Origin: Przewalskia tangutica
Lineage: Eukaryota; Streptophyta; Magnoliopsida; Solanales; Solanaceae
Assembly (NCBI GenBank): GCA_029844215.1
Contig: CM056724.1
Coordinates: forward strand, 91,221,093-91,285,092
Direction: 5' to 3'
Length of the DNA: 64,000 nt
The notes beneath the pieces are model-generated. The model worked only from the letters and a program-made list of their open reading frames with translations. It made no database searches and was not told the DNA's origin. Both the position numbers and the translations under genes were made by a program. Position 1 is the first letter of the stretch, and each line of letters opens with the position of its first letter. Of the stretch, positions 12,007-25,243 are shown in pieces.

Positions 12007-12948
12007 GAATTCACACCCATTTTTTAAACTTTAATAGAATTATCAAATAAAATACAATATTTAGTGTGCAATTTAGACTTGTAGAGAGAAAGATTAGAGA
12101 GATGATAGGAAGATTTGTGAGAAATATGAAGAGGAAAATGAAGTAATTATGGTTGAGAAATAGGTTTAAAGAGTGAATATACTAACTTAGAAGTTAAAAA
12201 TAAATATTAAGGGGGTAGGGGGTTTATAGGATGTCGTTCGCCAAAATGGCCATTACTAGACGTTGCCAACGGCTAAAATCGAAAGTGATTGTTTGTGCAA
12301 CGACTAATTTCTGCAAAGGGGGATGTGCTCTAGTCCCGTCCCGAGTTCGAACCCAAATACCGACATTTTTCATCCAATTTTTTTGAGCGGATCGGGGCAG
12401 GGGGGCGACCCGGCCTACTGTACCGCCTTAGTTGTTCCTCAGCACCATCAACAAGCAGGTACCATTATGTTTTTTGTCATTAGTTCATGTTACTAATTGT
12501 CCAAAAACGTGTTGCAACAATCAATTTCAAAGTTTAGACCCTCCGTATCATGTTCAACAACATATGTGCACTTAGAAAAATATGAAAAGGTGAACATTGA
12601 TGTTTGTCATGCACTCATGTTCCTTGAACACAAAAAATAAAATGCTGCAATTGATTTTATTTTTGCACCAGTTAATTACTTGTTTTTCTGGCCTTCATTT
12701 GGATTTGCCGCCAGAAATTTTAATCCCCTTATTATTATTGTCGTTATTATTAGCAACGTTTTTTTGTGTCAAATATCGAGATTAATTGAATGCTATCCTT
12801 ATCCTCAAAATGTTTCACAAATCTATCTATGTTATCCTTTCCGTGGGTGGACATCACATTTTGCAACTTGTTACCAAATTAGGCTTCACGAGCACCAATT
12901 AGATGGAAACGAACAAGATCGGTGAATAATTCAGACTATAAAATAAAT
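12007..12948 (+). repeat. Unit 14, type B
   Basis: Regular B unit. The tail has CATGCACTCATG instead of the CATGCACCCATG of units 6-12, and a shorter T run in CGTTTTTTTGTGTC. Confidence 0.92.
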
Positions 12949-13849
12949 GAATTCACTCCCATCTATTAAACTTTAATAGAATTATCTAATAAAATACAAT
13001 ATTTAGTGTGCAATTTTGACTTGTAGAGAGATATTAGAGAGATGGTAGGAAGATTTGTGAGAAACAAGAAGTGGAAAATAAAGTAATTATAGTTGAGAAA
13101 TAGGGTTAAAGTATAAATATACTAACTAGAAGTTAAAAATAAATATTAAGGGGGTAGGGGGTTTATGGGGTGTCAGGGGGCAAAAATGGTCGTTACTTGT
13201 CGTTGCCACCGACTAATTTCTGCAAAGGGGGATGAGTTCTAGTCCCGCCCGCAGTTCGAACCCCAATACCGACATTTTTCATCCCATTTTTAAGGAGTCG
13301 AGGTGGGGCCTACCCGACCCATTGGGCGCTTTAGTTTTTCCTCAAAGACCATCAACAAGCAGTAACTTTTTGTTTTTGTCAAGAGTTCACGTTACTAATT
13401 GTCCAAGACCGTGTTGCAACAATCAATTTCAAAGTTTAGACCTCTCAGATCATGTTCAACAACATATGTGCCATTAGAAAAAGATGAAAAGGTGAACATT
13501 GATTTTGTCATGCACTCATGTTCCATGAACACAAAAAATAAAATGCTGCAATTGATTTTATTTTTGCACCGATTAATTACGCTTTTTCCGCCTTCATTTG
13601 GATTTGCCGCCAGAAATTTTGATCCCCTTATTATTAATGTCGTTATTATTAGCAACGGTATTTGTTTTGTCAAATATTGAGATTAATTGAATGATATCCT
13701 TATCCCCAAAATGTTTCACAAATCTTTCTATGTGATCCTTTCTGTGGGTGGACATCACATTTTGCAACTTATTACCAAATTAGGCTTCACGAGCACCAAT
13801 TAGATGGAAACGAACATGATCGGTGAGTAATTCAGACTATAAAATAAAT
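12949..13849 (+). repeat. Unit 15, type A
   Basis: A unit with a G motif at 13150-13180. A long cluster of stereotyped differences runs from 13243 to 13600 (CCCGCCCGCAGTTCG, AAAGACCATC, CTCTCAGATCATG, CACCGATTAATT, TTTCCGCC). Confidence 0.9.
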
Positions 13850-14793
13850 GAATTCACACCCATTTTTTAAACTTTAATAGAATTATCAAATAAAATACAA
13901 TATTTAGTGTGCAATTTAGACTTGTAGAGAGAAGGATTAGAGAGATGATAGGAAGATTTGTGAGAAATATGAAGAGGAAAATGAAGTAATTATGGTTGAG
14001 AAATAGGTTTAAAGAGTGAATATACTAACTTAGAAGTTAAAAATAAATATCAAGGGGGTAGGGGGTTTATAGGATGTCGTTCGCCAAAATGGCCATTACT
14101 AGACGTTGCCAACGGCTAAAATCGAAAGTGATTGTTTGTGCAACGACTAATTTCTGCAAAGGGGGATGTGCTCTAGTCCCGTCCCGAGTTCGAACCCAAA
14201 TACCGACATTTTTCATCCAATATTTTTGAGCGGATCGGGGCAGAGGGACGACCCGGCCTACTGTACCGCCTTAGTTGTTCCTCAGCACCATCAACAAGTA
14301 GGTAACATTTTGTTTTTTGTCATTAGTTCATGTTACTAATTGTCCAAAAACGTGTTGCAACAATCAATTTCAAAGTTTAGACCCTCTGTATCATGTTCAA
14401 CAACATTTGTGCACTTAGAAAAATATGAAAAGGTGAACATTGATGTTTGTCATGCACTCATGTTCCTTGAACACAAAAAATAAAATGCTGCAATTGATTT
14501 TATTTTTGCATCAGTTAATTACTTGTTTTTCTGGCCTTCATTTGGATTTGCCGCCAGAAATTTTAATCCCCTTATTATTATTGTCGTTATTATTAGCAAC
14601 ATTTTTTTTGTGTCAAATATTGAGATTAATTGAATGTTATCCGTATCCTCAAAATGTTTCAAAAATCTTTCTATGTGATCCTTTCCGTGGGTGGACATCA
14701 CATTTTTTCAACTTGTTACCAAATTAGGCTTCACGAGCACCAATTAGATGGAAACGAACAAGATCGGTGAATAATTCAGACTATAAAATAAAT
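13850..14793 (+). repeat. Unit 16, type B
   Basis: First B unit with the ACATTTTTTTTGTGTC and TTTCAAAAATC tail and the CACATTTTTTCAAC extension. This B subfamily is frequent from here on. Confidence 0.92.
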
Positions 14794-15699
14794 GAATTCA
14801 CTCCCATCTATTAAACTTTAATAGAATTATCTAATAAAATACAATATTTAGTTTGCAATTTTAACTTGTAGAGAGATATTAGAGAGATGGTAGGAAGATT
14901 TGTGAGAAACAAGAAGTGGAAAATAAAGTAATTATAGTTGAGAAATAGGGTTAAAGTATAAATATACTAACTAGAAGTTAAAAATAAATATTAAGGGGGT
15001 AGGGGGTTTATGGGGTGTCAGGGGGCAAAAATGGTTGTTACTTGCTGTTGTCACCGACTAATTTCTGCAAAGGGGGATGAGTTCTAGTCCCGTCCAGAGT
15101 TCGAACCCCAATACCGACATTTTTCAGCCCATTTTTTAAGGGAGTCGAGGTGGGGGCCTACCCGACCCATTGGGCCGCCTTAGTTTTTCCTCAGCACCAT
15201 CAACAAGCAGGTAACTTTTTGTTTTTTGTCAGTAGTTCGCGTTACTAATTGTCCAAGACCGTGTTGCAACAATCAATTTCAAAGTTTAGACCCTCTGTAT
15301 CATGTTCAACAACATATGTGCCATTAGAAAAAGATGAAAAGGTGAACATTGATTTTGTCATGCACTCATGTTCCTTGAACACAAAAAATAAAATGCTGCA
15401 ATTGATTTTATTTTTGCACCAGTTAATTACCAGTTTTTCTGGCCTTCATTTGGATTTGCACGTAAATTTTGATCCCCTTATTATTAATGTCGTTATTATT
15501 AGCAACGGTATTTGTTTTGTCAAATATTGAGATTAATTGAATGATATCCTTATACTCAAAATGTTTCACAAATCTTTCTATGTGATCCTTTCTGTGGGTG
15601 GACATCACATTTTGCAACTTGTTACCAAATTAGGCTTCACGAGCACCAATTAGATGGAAACGAACATGATCGGTGAGTAATTCAGACTATAAAATAAAT
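14794..15699 (+). repeat. Unit 17, type A
   Basis: A unit with a G motif at 14995-15025. It has GTTGTTACTTGCTGTTGTC, the variant later found at the start of the partial duplications in units 19, 23 and 25. At about 15458 GCACGTAAATTTTG replaces GCCGCCAGAAATTTTG. Confidence 0.92.
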
Positions 15700-16633
15700 G
15701 AATTCACACCCATTTTTTAAACTTTAATAGAATTATCAAATAAAATACAATATTTAGTGTGCAATTTAGACTTGTAGAGAGAAAGATTAGAGAGATGATA
15801 GGAAGATTTGTGAGAAATACGAAGAGGAAAATGAAGTAATTATGGTTGAGAAATAGGTTTAAAGAGTGAATATACTCACTTAGAAGTTAAAAATAAATAT
15901 TAAGGGGGTAGGGGGTTATAGAATGTCGCTCGCAAAATGGCCATTACTAGACGTTGCAACGCTAAAATCGAAAGTGATTGTTTGTGCAACGACTAATTTC
16001 TCGCAGCGGGATGTACTCTAGTCCCGCCCCGAGTTCGAACCCAAATACCGACATTTTTCATCCAATTTTTTGAGCGGATCGGCGGGGCGACACTACCATC
16101 AGATCGCTTCTTAGTTGTTCCTCGGCACCATCAACAAGCAGGTACCATTATGTTTTTTGTCATTAGTTCATGTTACTAATTGTCCAAAAACGTGTTGCAA
16201 CAATCAATTTCAAAGTTTTGACCCTCTGTATCATGTTCAACAACATCTGTGCACTTAGAAAATTATGAAAAGGTGAACATTGATGTTTGTCATGCACTCA
16301 TGTTCCTTGAACACAAAAAATAAAATGCTGCAATTGATTTTATTTTTGCACCAGTTAATTACTTGTTTTTCTTGCCTTCATTTGGATTTGCCGCCAAAAT
16401 TTTTAATCCCCTTATTATTATTATCGTTATTATTAGCAACATTTTTTTTGTGTCAAATATTGAGATTAATTGAATGTTATCCTTATCCTCAAAATGTTTC
16501 AAAAATCTTTCTATGTGATCCTTTCCGTGGGTGGACATCACATTTTTTCAACTTGTTACCAAATTAGGCTTCACGAGCACCAATTAGATGGAAACGAACA
16601 AGATCAGTGAATAATTCAGACTATAAAATAAAT
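15700..16633 (+). repeat. Unit 18, type B
   Basis: B unit with the TACGAAGAGG and CTCACTTAG head variants. A stereotyped cluster lies at 15915-16115 (CTCGCAGCGGGATG, ACCATCAGATCGCTTC). The tail has TTTTTCTTGCCTTC. Confidence 0.9.
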
Positions 16634-17626
16634 GAATTCACTCCCATCTATTAAACTTTAATAGAATTATCGAATAAAATATAATATTTAGTGTGCAATT
16701 TCGACTTGTAGAGAGAGATTAGAGAGATGGTAGGAAGATTTGTGAGAAACAAGAAGTGGAAAATAAAGTAATTATAGTTGAAAATAGGTTTAAAGAGTGA
16801 ATATACTAACTTAGAAGTTAAAAATAAATATTAAGGGGGTAGGGGGTTTATGAGGTGTCGGGGTCAAAAATGGTCGTTACTTGTCGTTTCCACCGACTAA
16901 TTTCTGCAAAGGGGGATGAGTTCTAGTCCCGCCTGCAGTCATCCCATTTTTAAAAGTCGAGCGGTTACTTGCTGTTGTCACCGACTAATTTCTGCAAAGG
17001 GGGATGAGTTCTAGTCCCGTCCAGAGTTCGAACCCTAATACCGACATTTTTCAGCCCATTTTTTAAGGGAGTCGAGGTGGGGCCTACCCGACCCATTGGG
17101 CCGCCTTAATTTTTCCTCAGCACCATCAACAAGCAGGTAACTTTTTGTTTTTTGTCAGTAGTTCAAGCATTAATTGTCCAAGACCGTGTTGCAACAATCA
17201 ATTTCAAAGTTTAGACCCTCTGTATCATGTTCAACAACATATGTGCCATTAGAAAAAGATGAAAATGTGAACATTGATTTTGTCATGCACTCATGATCCT
17301 TGAACACAAAAAATAAAATGCTGCAATTGATTTTATTTTTGCACCAGTTAATTACCAGTTTTTCTGGCCTTCATTTGGATTTGCCGCCAGAAATTTTGAT
17401 CCCCTTATTATTAATGTTGTTATTATTAGCAACGGTATTTGTTTTGTCAAATATTGAGATTAATTGAATGATATCCTTATACTCAAAATGTTTCACAAAT
17501 CTTTCTATGTGATCCTTTCAGTGGGTGGACATCACATTTTGCAACTTGTTACCAAATTAGGCTTCACGAGCACCAATTAGATGGAAACAAACATGATCGG
17601 TGAGTAATTCAGACTATAAAATAAAT
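16634..17626 (+). repeat. Unit 19, type A with internal partial duplication
   Basis: This 993-bp unit has a second copy of the segment from GGTTACTTG through the B-box-like region, beginning at 16964. The first copy (from 16876) is broken at GCCTGCAGTCATCCC, losing the AGTTCGAACCC motif. Confidence 0.9.
16964..17080 (+). repeat. Partial duplication of B-box-like segment (unit 19)
   Basis: Second copy in tandem with 16876-16963, offset 88 bp because the first copy has lost part of its sequence. The joint reads GTCGAGCGGTTACTTG. The duplicated part resembles unit 17 (GCTGTTGTCACCGAC), so it probably arose by exchange between non-equivalent units. Confidence 0.85.
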
Positions 17627-18563
17627 GAATTCACACCCATTTTTTAAACTTTAATAGAATTATCAAATAAAATACAATATTTAGTGTGCAATTTAGACTT
17701 GTAGAGAGAAAGATTAGAGAGATGATAGGAAGATTTGTGAGAAATACGAAGAGGAAAATGAAGTAATTATGGTTGAGAAATAGGTTTAAAGAGTGAATAT
17801 ACTCACTTAGAAGTTAAAAATAAATATTAAGGGGGTAGGGGGTTTATAGGATGTCGTTCGCCAAAATGGCCATTACTAGACGTTGCCAACGGCTAAAATC
17901 GAAAGTGATTGTTTGTGCAACGACTAATTTCTGCAGCGGGATGTGCTCTAGTCCCGTCCCGAGTTCGAACCCAAATACCGACATTTTTCATCCAATTTTT
18001 TGAGCGGATCGGCGGCGCGACTTACCATCAGATCGCTTCTTTAGTTGTTCCTCAGCACCATCAACAAGCAGGTAACATTATGTTTTTTGTCATTAGTTCA
18101 TGTTACTAATTGTCCAAAAACGTGTTGCAACAATCAATTTCAAAGTTTAGACCCTCTGTATCATGTTCAACAACATCTGTGCACTTAGAAAATTATGAAA
18201 AGGTGAACATTGATGTTTGTCATGCACTCATGTTCCTTGAACACAAAAAATAAAATGCTGCAATTGATTTTATTTTTGCACCATTTAATTTCTTGTTTTT
18301 CTGGCCTTCATTTGGATTTGCCGCCAGAAATTTTAATCCCCTTATTATTATTGTCGTTATTATTAGCAACATTTTTTTTGTGTCAAATATTGAGATTAAT
18401 TGAATGTTGTCCTTATCCTCAAAATGATTCAAAAATATTTCTATGTGATCCTTTCCGTGGGTTGACATCGCATTTTTTCAACTTGTTACCAAATTAGGCT
18501 TCACGAGCACCAATTAGATGGAAACGAACAAGATCGGTGAATATTTCAGACTATAAAATAAAT
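17627..18563 (+). repeat. Unit 20, type B
   Basis: B unit with CTCACTTAG. A cluster lies at 17930-18045 (CTGCAGCGGGATG, ACCATCAGATCGCTTC). The tail has CACCATTTAATTTCTTG, GAATGTTGTCC and GGGTTGACATCGC. Confidence 0.9.
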
Positions 18564-19474
18564 GAATTCACTCCCATCTATTAAACTTTAATAGAATTAT
18601 CAAATAAAATACAATATTTAGTGTGCAATTTCGAATTGTAGAGAGAGAGATTAGAGAGATGGTAGGAAGATTTGTGAGAAACAAGAAGTGGAAAATAAAG
18701 TAATTATAGTTGAGAAATAGGTTTAAAGAGTGAATATACTAAATTAGAAGTTAAAAATAAATATTAAGGGGGTAGGGGGTTTATGAGGTGTCGGGGGAAA
18801 AAATGGTCGTTACTTGTCGTTTCCACCGACTAATTTCTGCAAAGGGGGATGAGTTCTAGTACCGTCCAGAATTCGAACCCCAATACCGACATTTTTCAGC
18901 CCATTTTTTAAGGGAGTCGAGGTGGGGGCCTACCCGACCCATTGGGCCGCCTTAGTTTTTCCTCAGCACCATCAACAAGCAGGTAACTTTTTGTTTTTTG
19001 TCAGTAGTTCACGTTACTAATTGTCCAAAACCGTGTTACAACAATCAATTTCAAAGTTTAGACCCTCTGTATCATGTTCCACAACATCTGTGCCATTAGA
19101 AATAGATGAAAAGGTGAACATTGATTTTTGTCATGCACTCATATTCCTTGTACACAAAAAATAAAATGCTGCAATTGATTTTATTTTTGCACCAGTTAAT
19201 TACCTATTTTTCTGGCCTTCATTTGGATTTGCCGCCAGAAATTTTGATACCCTTATTATTAATGTCGTTATTATTAGCAACGATATTTTTTTTGTCAAAT
19301 ATTGAGATTAATTGAATGATATCCTTATCCTCAAAATGTTTCACAAATCTTTCTATGTGATCCTTTCCGTGGGTGGACATCACATTTTGCAACTTGTTAC
19401 CAAATTAGTCTTCACGAGCACCAATTAGATGGAAACGAACATGATCGGTGAGTAATTCAGACTATAAAATAAAT
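18564..19474 (+). repeat. Unit 21, type A
   Basis: A unit with AGTACCGTCCAGAATTCG, which creates a second EcoRI-type GAATTC at 18869. The same rare pair of changes recurs 19.6 kb away in unit 39. TTTATGAGGTG breaks the G motif. Confidence 0.92.
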
Positions 19475-20409
19475 GAATTCACACCCATTTTTTAAACTTT
19501 AATAGCATTATCAAATAAAATACAATATTTAGTGTGCAATTTAGACTTATAGAGAGAAAGATTAGAGAGATGATAGGAAGATTTGTGAGAAATACGAAGA
19601 GGAAAATGAAGTAATTATGGTTGAGAAATAGGTTTAAAGAGTGAATATACTCACTTAGAAGTTAAAAATAAATATTAAGGGGGTAGGGGGTTTATAGGAT
19701 GTCGTTCGCCAAAATGGCCATTACTAGACGTTGCCAACGGCTAAAATCGAAAGTGATTGTTTGTGCAACGACTAATTTCTCGCAAGGGGATGTGCTCTAG
19801 TCCCGCCCCGAGTTCGAACCCAAATACCGACATTTTTCATCCAATTTTTTGAGCGGATCGGCGTGGGGGCGACCCATCTGCATCGCCTTAGTTGTTCCTC
19901 AAAGACCATCAACAAGGTGTACCATTATGTTTTTTGTCATTAGTTCATGTTACTAATTGTCCAAAAACGTGTTCCAACAATCAATTTCAAAGTTTAGACC
20001 ATCTGTATCATGTTCAACAACATCTGTGCACTTAGAAAATTATGAAAAGGTGAACATTGATGTTTGTCATGCACTCATGTTCCTTGAACACAAAAAATAA
20101 AATGCTGCAATTGATTTTATTTTTGCACCAGTTAATTACTTGTTTTTCTGGCCTTCATTTGGATTTGTCGCCAAATTTTTTAATCCCCTTATTATTATTG
20201 TCGTAATTATTAGCAACATTTTTTTGTGTCAAATATTGAGATTAATTGAATGTTATCCTTATCCTCAAAATATTTCAAAAATCGTTCTATGTGATCCTTT
20301 CCGTGGGTGGACATCACATTTTTTCAACTTGTTACCAAATTAGTCTTCACGAGCACCAATTAGATGGAAACGAACAAGATCAGTGAATAATTCAGACTAC
20401 AAAATAAAT
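19475..20409 (+). repeat. Unit 22, type B
   Basis: B unit with TTAATAGCATTATC, GTGTTCCAAC and GTCGTAATTATTAGC. A cluster lies at 19775-19915 (TCTCGCAAGGGGATG, CATCTGCATCGCC, AAAGACCATC, AAGGTGTACC). Confidence 0.9.
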
Positions 20410-21431
20410 GAATTCACTCCCATCTATTAAACTTTAATAGAATTATCAAATAAAATATAATATTTAGTGTGCAATTTCGACTTGTAGAGAGAGATTAGAG
20501 AGATGGTAGGAAGATTTGTGAGAAACAAGAAGTGGAAAATAAAGTAATTATAGTTGAGAAATAGGTTTAAAGAGTGAATATACTAACTTAGAAGTTAAAA
20601 ATAAATATTAAGGGGGTAGGGGGTTTATGAGGTGTCGGGGTCAAAAATGGTCGTTACTTGTCGTTTCCACCGACTAATTTCTGCAAAGGGGGATGAGTTC
20701 TAGTCCCGTCCAGAGTTCGAACCCCAATACCGACATTTTTCATCCCATTTTTTAAGGGAGTCGAGGCGGTTACTTGCTGTTGTCACCGACTAATTTCTGC
20801 AAAGGGGGATGAGTTCTAGTCCCGTCCAGAGTTCGAACCCTAATACCGACATTTTTCAGCCCATTTTTTAAGGGAGTCGAGGTGGGGCCTACCCGACCCA
20901 TTGGGCCGCCTTAGTTTTTCCTCAGCACCATCAACAAGCAGGTAACTTTTTGTTTTTTTCAGTAGTTCGCGTTACTAATTGTCCAAGACCGTGTTGCAAC
21001 AATCAATTTCAAAGTTTAGACCCTCTGTATCATGTTCAACAACATATGTGCCATTAGAAAAAGATGAAAATGTGAACATTGATTTTGTCATGCACTCATG
21101 ATCCTTGAACACAAAAAATAAAATGCTGCAATTGATTTTATTTTTGCACCAGTTAATTACCAGTTTTTCTGGCCTTCATTTGGATTTGCCGCCAGAAATT
21201 TTGATCCCCTTATTATTAATGTTGTTATTATTAGCAACGGTATTTGTTTTGTCAAATATTGAGATTAATTGAATGATATCCTTATCCTCAAAATGTTTCA
21301 CAAATCTTTCTATGTGATCCTTTCCGTGGGTGGACATCACATTTTGCAACTTGTTACCAAATTAGTCTTCACGAGCACCAATTAGATGGAAACGAACATG
21401 ATCGGTGAGTAATTCAGACTATAAAATAAAT
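20410..21431 (+). repeat. Unit 23, type A with tandem partial duplication
   Basis: This 1022-bp unit has two intact copies of a 116-bp segment (20653-20768 and 20769-20884), so it carries two AGTTCGAACCC motifs. The joint reads GTCGAGGCGGTTACTTG. Confidence 0.92.
20769..20884 (+). repeat. 116-bp tandem duplication (unit 23)
   Basis: Second copy of 20653-20768. It differs by GCTGTTGTCACC versus TCGTTTCCACC and CCCTAATACC versus CCCCAATACC, so it came from a different unit lineage and not from simple slippage. Confidence 0.9.
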
Positions 21432-22370
21432 GAATTCACACCCATTTTTTAAACTTTAATAGCATTATCAAATAAAATACAATATTTAGTGTGCAATTTA
21501 GACTTATAGAGAGAAAGATTAGAGAGATGATAGGAAGATTTGTGAGAAATACGAAGAGGAAAATGAAGTAATTATGGTTGAGAAATAGGTTTAAAGAGTG
21601 AATATACTCACTTAGAAGTTAAAAATAAATATTAATGGGGTAGGGGGTTTATAGGATGTCGTTCGCCAAAATGGCCATTACTAGACGTTGCCAACGGCTA
21701 AAATCGAAAGTGATTGTTTGTGCAACGACTAATTTCTGCAAAGGGGGATGTGCTCTAGTCCCGTCCCGAGTTCGAACCCAAATACCGACATTTTTCATCC
21801 AATTTTTTTGAGCGGATCGGGCGTGGGGCGACCTACCATCAGATCGCCTTAGTTGTTCCTCAGCACCATCAACAAGCAGGTACCATTATGTTTTTTGTCA
21901 TTAGTTCATGTTACTAATTGTCCAAAAACGTGTTCCAACAATCAATTTCAAAGTTTAGACCCTCTGTATCATGTTCAACAACATCTGTGCACTTAGAAAA
22001 TTATGAAAAGGTGAACATTGATGTTTGTCATGCACTCATGTTCCTTGAACACAAAAAATAAAATGCTGCAATTGATTTTATTTTTGCACCAGTTAATTAC
22101 TTGTTTTTCTGGCCTTCATTTGGATTTGTCGCCAAAATTTTTAATCCCCTTATTATTATTGTCGTAATTATTAGAAATATTTTTTTGTGTCAAATATTGA
22201 GATTAATTGAATGTTATCCTTATCCTCAAAATATTTCAAAAATCGTTCTATGTGATCCTTTCCGTGGGTGGACATCACATTTTTTCAACTTGTTACCAAA
22301 TTAGGCTTCACGAGCACCAATTAGATGGAAACGAACAAGATCGGTGAATAATTCAGACTATAAAATAAAT
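21432..22370 (+). repeat. Unit 24, type B
   Basis: Sister of unit 22: it shares TTAATAGCATTATC, GTGTTCCAAC and GTCGTAATTATTAG. TTAGAAATATTTTTTT is private. ACCATCAGATCGCC occurs at about 21834. Confidence 0.92.
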
Positions 22371-23395
22371 GAATTCACTCCCATCTATTAAACTTTAAAA
22401 GAATTATCAAATAAAATACAATATTTAGTGTGCAATTTTGACTTGTAGAGAGATATTAGAGAGATGGTAGGAAGATTTGTGAGAAACAAGAAGTGGAAAA
22501 TAAAGTAATTATAGTTGAGAAATAGGTTTAAAGAGTGAATATACTAAATTAGAAGTTAAAAATAAATATTAAAGGGGTAGGGGGTTTATGAGGTGTCGGG
22601 GGGCAAAAATGGTCGTTACTTGTCGTTTCCACCGACTAATTTCTGCAAAGGGGGATGAGTTCTAGTCCCGTCCAGAGTTCGAACCCCAATACCGACATTT
22701 TTCAGCCCATTTTTTAAGGGAGTCGAGGCGGTTACTTGCTGTTGTCACCGACTAATTTCTGCAAAGGGGGATGAGTTCTAGTCCCGTCCAGAGTTCGAAC
22801 CCCAATACCGACATTTTTCAGCCCATTTTTTAAGGGAGTCGAGGTGGGGGCCTACCCGACCCATTGGGCCGCCTTAGTTTTTCCTCAGCACCATCAACAA
22901 GCAGGTAACTTTTTGTTTTTTGTCAGTAGTTCGCGTTACTAATTGTCCAAGACCGTGTTGCAACAATCAATTTCAAAGTTTAGACCCTCTGTATCATGTT
23001 CAACAACATATGTGCCATTAGAAAAAGATGAAAAGGTGAACATTGATTTTGTCATGCACTCATGATCCTTGAACACAAAAAATAAAATGCTGCAATTGAT
23101 TTTATTTTTGCACCAGTTAATTACCAGTTTTTCTGGCCTTCATTTGGATTTGCCGCCAGAAATTTTGATCCCCTTATTATTAATGTTGTTATTATTAGCA
23201 ACGGTATTTGTTTTGTCAAATATTGAGATTAATTGAATGATATCCTTATACTCAAAATGTTTCACAAATCTTTCTATGTGATCCTTTCAGTGGGTGGACA
23301 TCACATTTTGCAACTTGTTACCAAATTAGGCTTCACGAGCACCAATTAGATGGAAACAAACATGATCGGTGAGTAATTCAGACTATAAAATAAAT
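22371..23395 (+). repeat. Unit 25, type A with tandem partial duplication
   Basis: Longest otherwise intact unit (1025 bp). The 116-bp segment is repeated at 22615-22730 and 22731-22846 with the same joint as unit 23. The tail has CATGATCCTTGAAC, shared with units 19 and 23. Confidence 0.92.
22731..22846 (+). repeat. 116-bp tandem duplication (unit 25)
   Basis: Second copy of 22615-22730. Unit 23 shares the exact joint, so one duplication event followed by copying of whole units explains both. Confidence 0.9.
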
Positions 23396-24334
23396 GAATT
23401 CACACCCATTTTTTAAACTTTAATAGAATTATCAAATAAAATACAATATTTAGTGTGCAATTTAGACTTGTAGAGAGAAAGATTAGAGAGATGATAGGAA
23501 GATTTGTGAGAAATACGAAGAGGAAAATGAAGTAATTATGGTTGAGAAATAGGTTTAAAGAGTGAATATACTCACTTAGAAGTTAAAAATAAATATTAAG
23601 GGGGTAGGGGGTTTATAGGATGTCGTTCGCCAAAATGGCCATTACTAGACGTTGCCAACGGCTAAAATCGAAAGTGATTGTTTGTGCAACGACTAATTTC
23701 TGCAAAGGGGGATGTGCTCTAGTCCCGTCCCGAGTTCGAACCCAAATACCGACATTTTTCATCCAATTTTTTTGAGCGGATCGGGCGGGCGACCGCCCAT
23801 CAGATCGCTTCTTAGTTGTTCCTCAACACCATCAACAAGCAGGTACCATTATGTTTTTTGTCATTAGTTCATGTTACTAATTGTCCAAAAACGTGTTGCA
23901 ACAATCAATTTCAAACTTTAGACCCTCTGTATCATGTTCAACAACATCTGTGCACTTAGAAAATTATGAAAAGGTGAACATTGATGTTTGTCATGCACTC
24001 ATGTTCCTTGAACACAAAAAATAAAATGCTGCAATTGATTTTATTTTTGCACCAGTTAATTACTTGTTTTTCTTACCTTCATTTGGATTTGCCGCCAAAA
24101 TTTTTAATCCCCTTATTATTATTATCGTTATTATTAGCAACATTTTTTTTGTGTCAAATATTGAGATTAATTGAATATTATCCTTATCCTCAAAATGTTT
24201 CAAAAATCTTTCTATGTGATCCTTTCCGTGGGTGGACATCACATTTTTTCAACTTGTTACTAAATTAGGCTTCACGAGCACCAATTAGATGGAAACGAAC
24301 AAGATCAGTGAATAATTCAGACTATAAAATAAAT
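23396..24334 (+). repeat. Unit 26, type B
   Basis: B unit related to unit 18 (TTTTTCTTACCTTC, CGCCAAAATTTTTAATCC, ATTATCGTTATT). It has GCCCATCAGATCGCTTC at about 23797. Confidence 0.92.
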
Positions 24335-25243
24335 GAATTCACTCCCATCTATTAAACTTTAATAGAATTATCAAATAAAATATAATATTTAGTGTGCAAT
24401 TTCGACTTTTAGAGAGAGAGATTAGAGAGATGGTAGGAAGATTTGTGAGAAACAAGAAGTGGAAAATAAAGTAATTATAGTTGAGAAATAGGTTTAAAGA
24501 GTGAATATACTAAATTAGAAGTTAAAAATAAATATTAAGGGGGTAGGGGGTTTATGAGGTGTCGGGGGCAAAAATGGTCGTTACTTGTCGTTTCCACCGA
24601 CTAATTTCTGCAAAGGGGGATGAGTTCTAGTCCCGTCCAGAGTTCGAACCCCAATACCGACATTTTTCAGCCCATTTTTTAAGGGAGTCGAGGTGGGGGC
24701 CTACCCGACCCATTGGGCCGCCTTAGTTTTTCCTCAGCACCATCAACAAGCAGGTAACTTTTTGTTTTTTGTCAGTAGTTCACGTTACTAATTGTCCAAA
24801 ACCGTGTTACAGCAATCAATTTCAAAGTTTAGACCCTCTGTATCATGTTCAACAACATCTGTGCCATTAGAAAAAGATGAAAAGGTGAACATTGATTTTT
24901 GTCATGCACTTATGTTCCTTGAACACAAAAAATAAAATGCTGCAATTGATTTTATTTTTGCACCAGTTAATTACGCTTTTTCCGCCTTCATTTGGATTTG
25001 CCGCCAGAAATTTTGATCCCCTTATTATTAATGTCGTTATTATTAGCAACGCTATTTTTTTTGTCAAATATTGAGATTAATTGAATGATATCCTTATCCT
25101 CATAATGTTTCACAAATCTTTCTATGTGATCCTTTCCGTGGGTGGACATCACATTTTGCAACTTGTTACCAAATTAGGCTTCACGAGCACCAATTAGATG
25201 GAAACGAACATGATCGGTGAGTAATTCAGACTATAAAATAAAT
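24335..25243 (+). repeat. Unit 27, type A
   Basis: A unit with GTGTTACAGCAATC, a variant seen again in unit 39. The tail has ACGCTTTTTCCGCC and CGCTATTTTTTTTGTC, and CATGCACTTATG as in unit 2. Confidence 0.92.
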
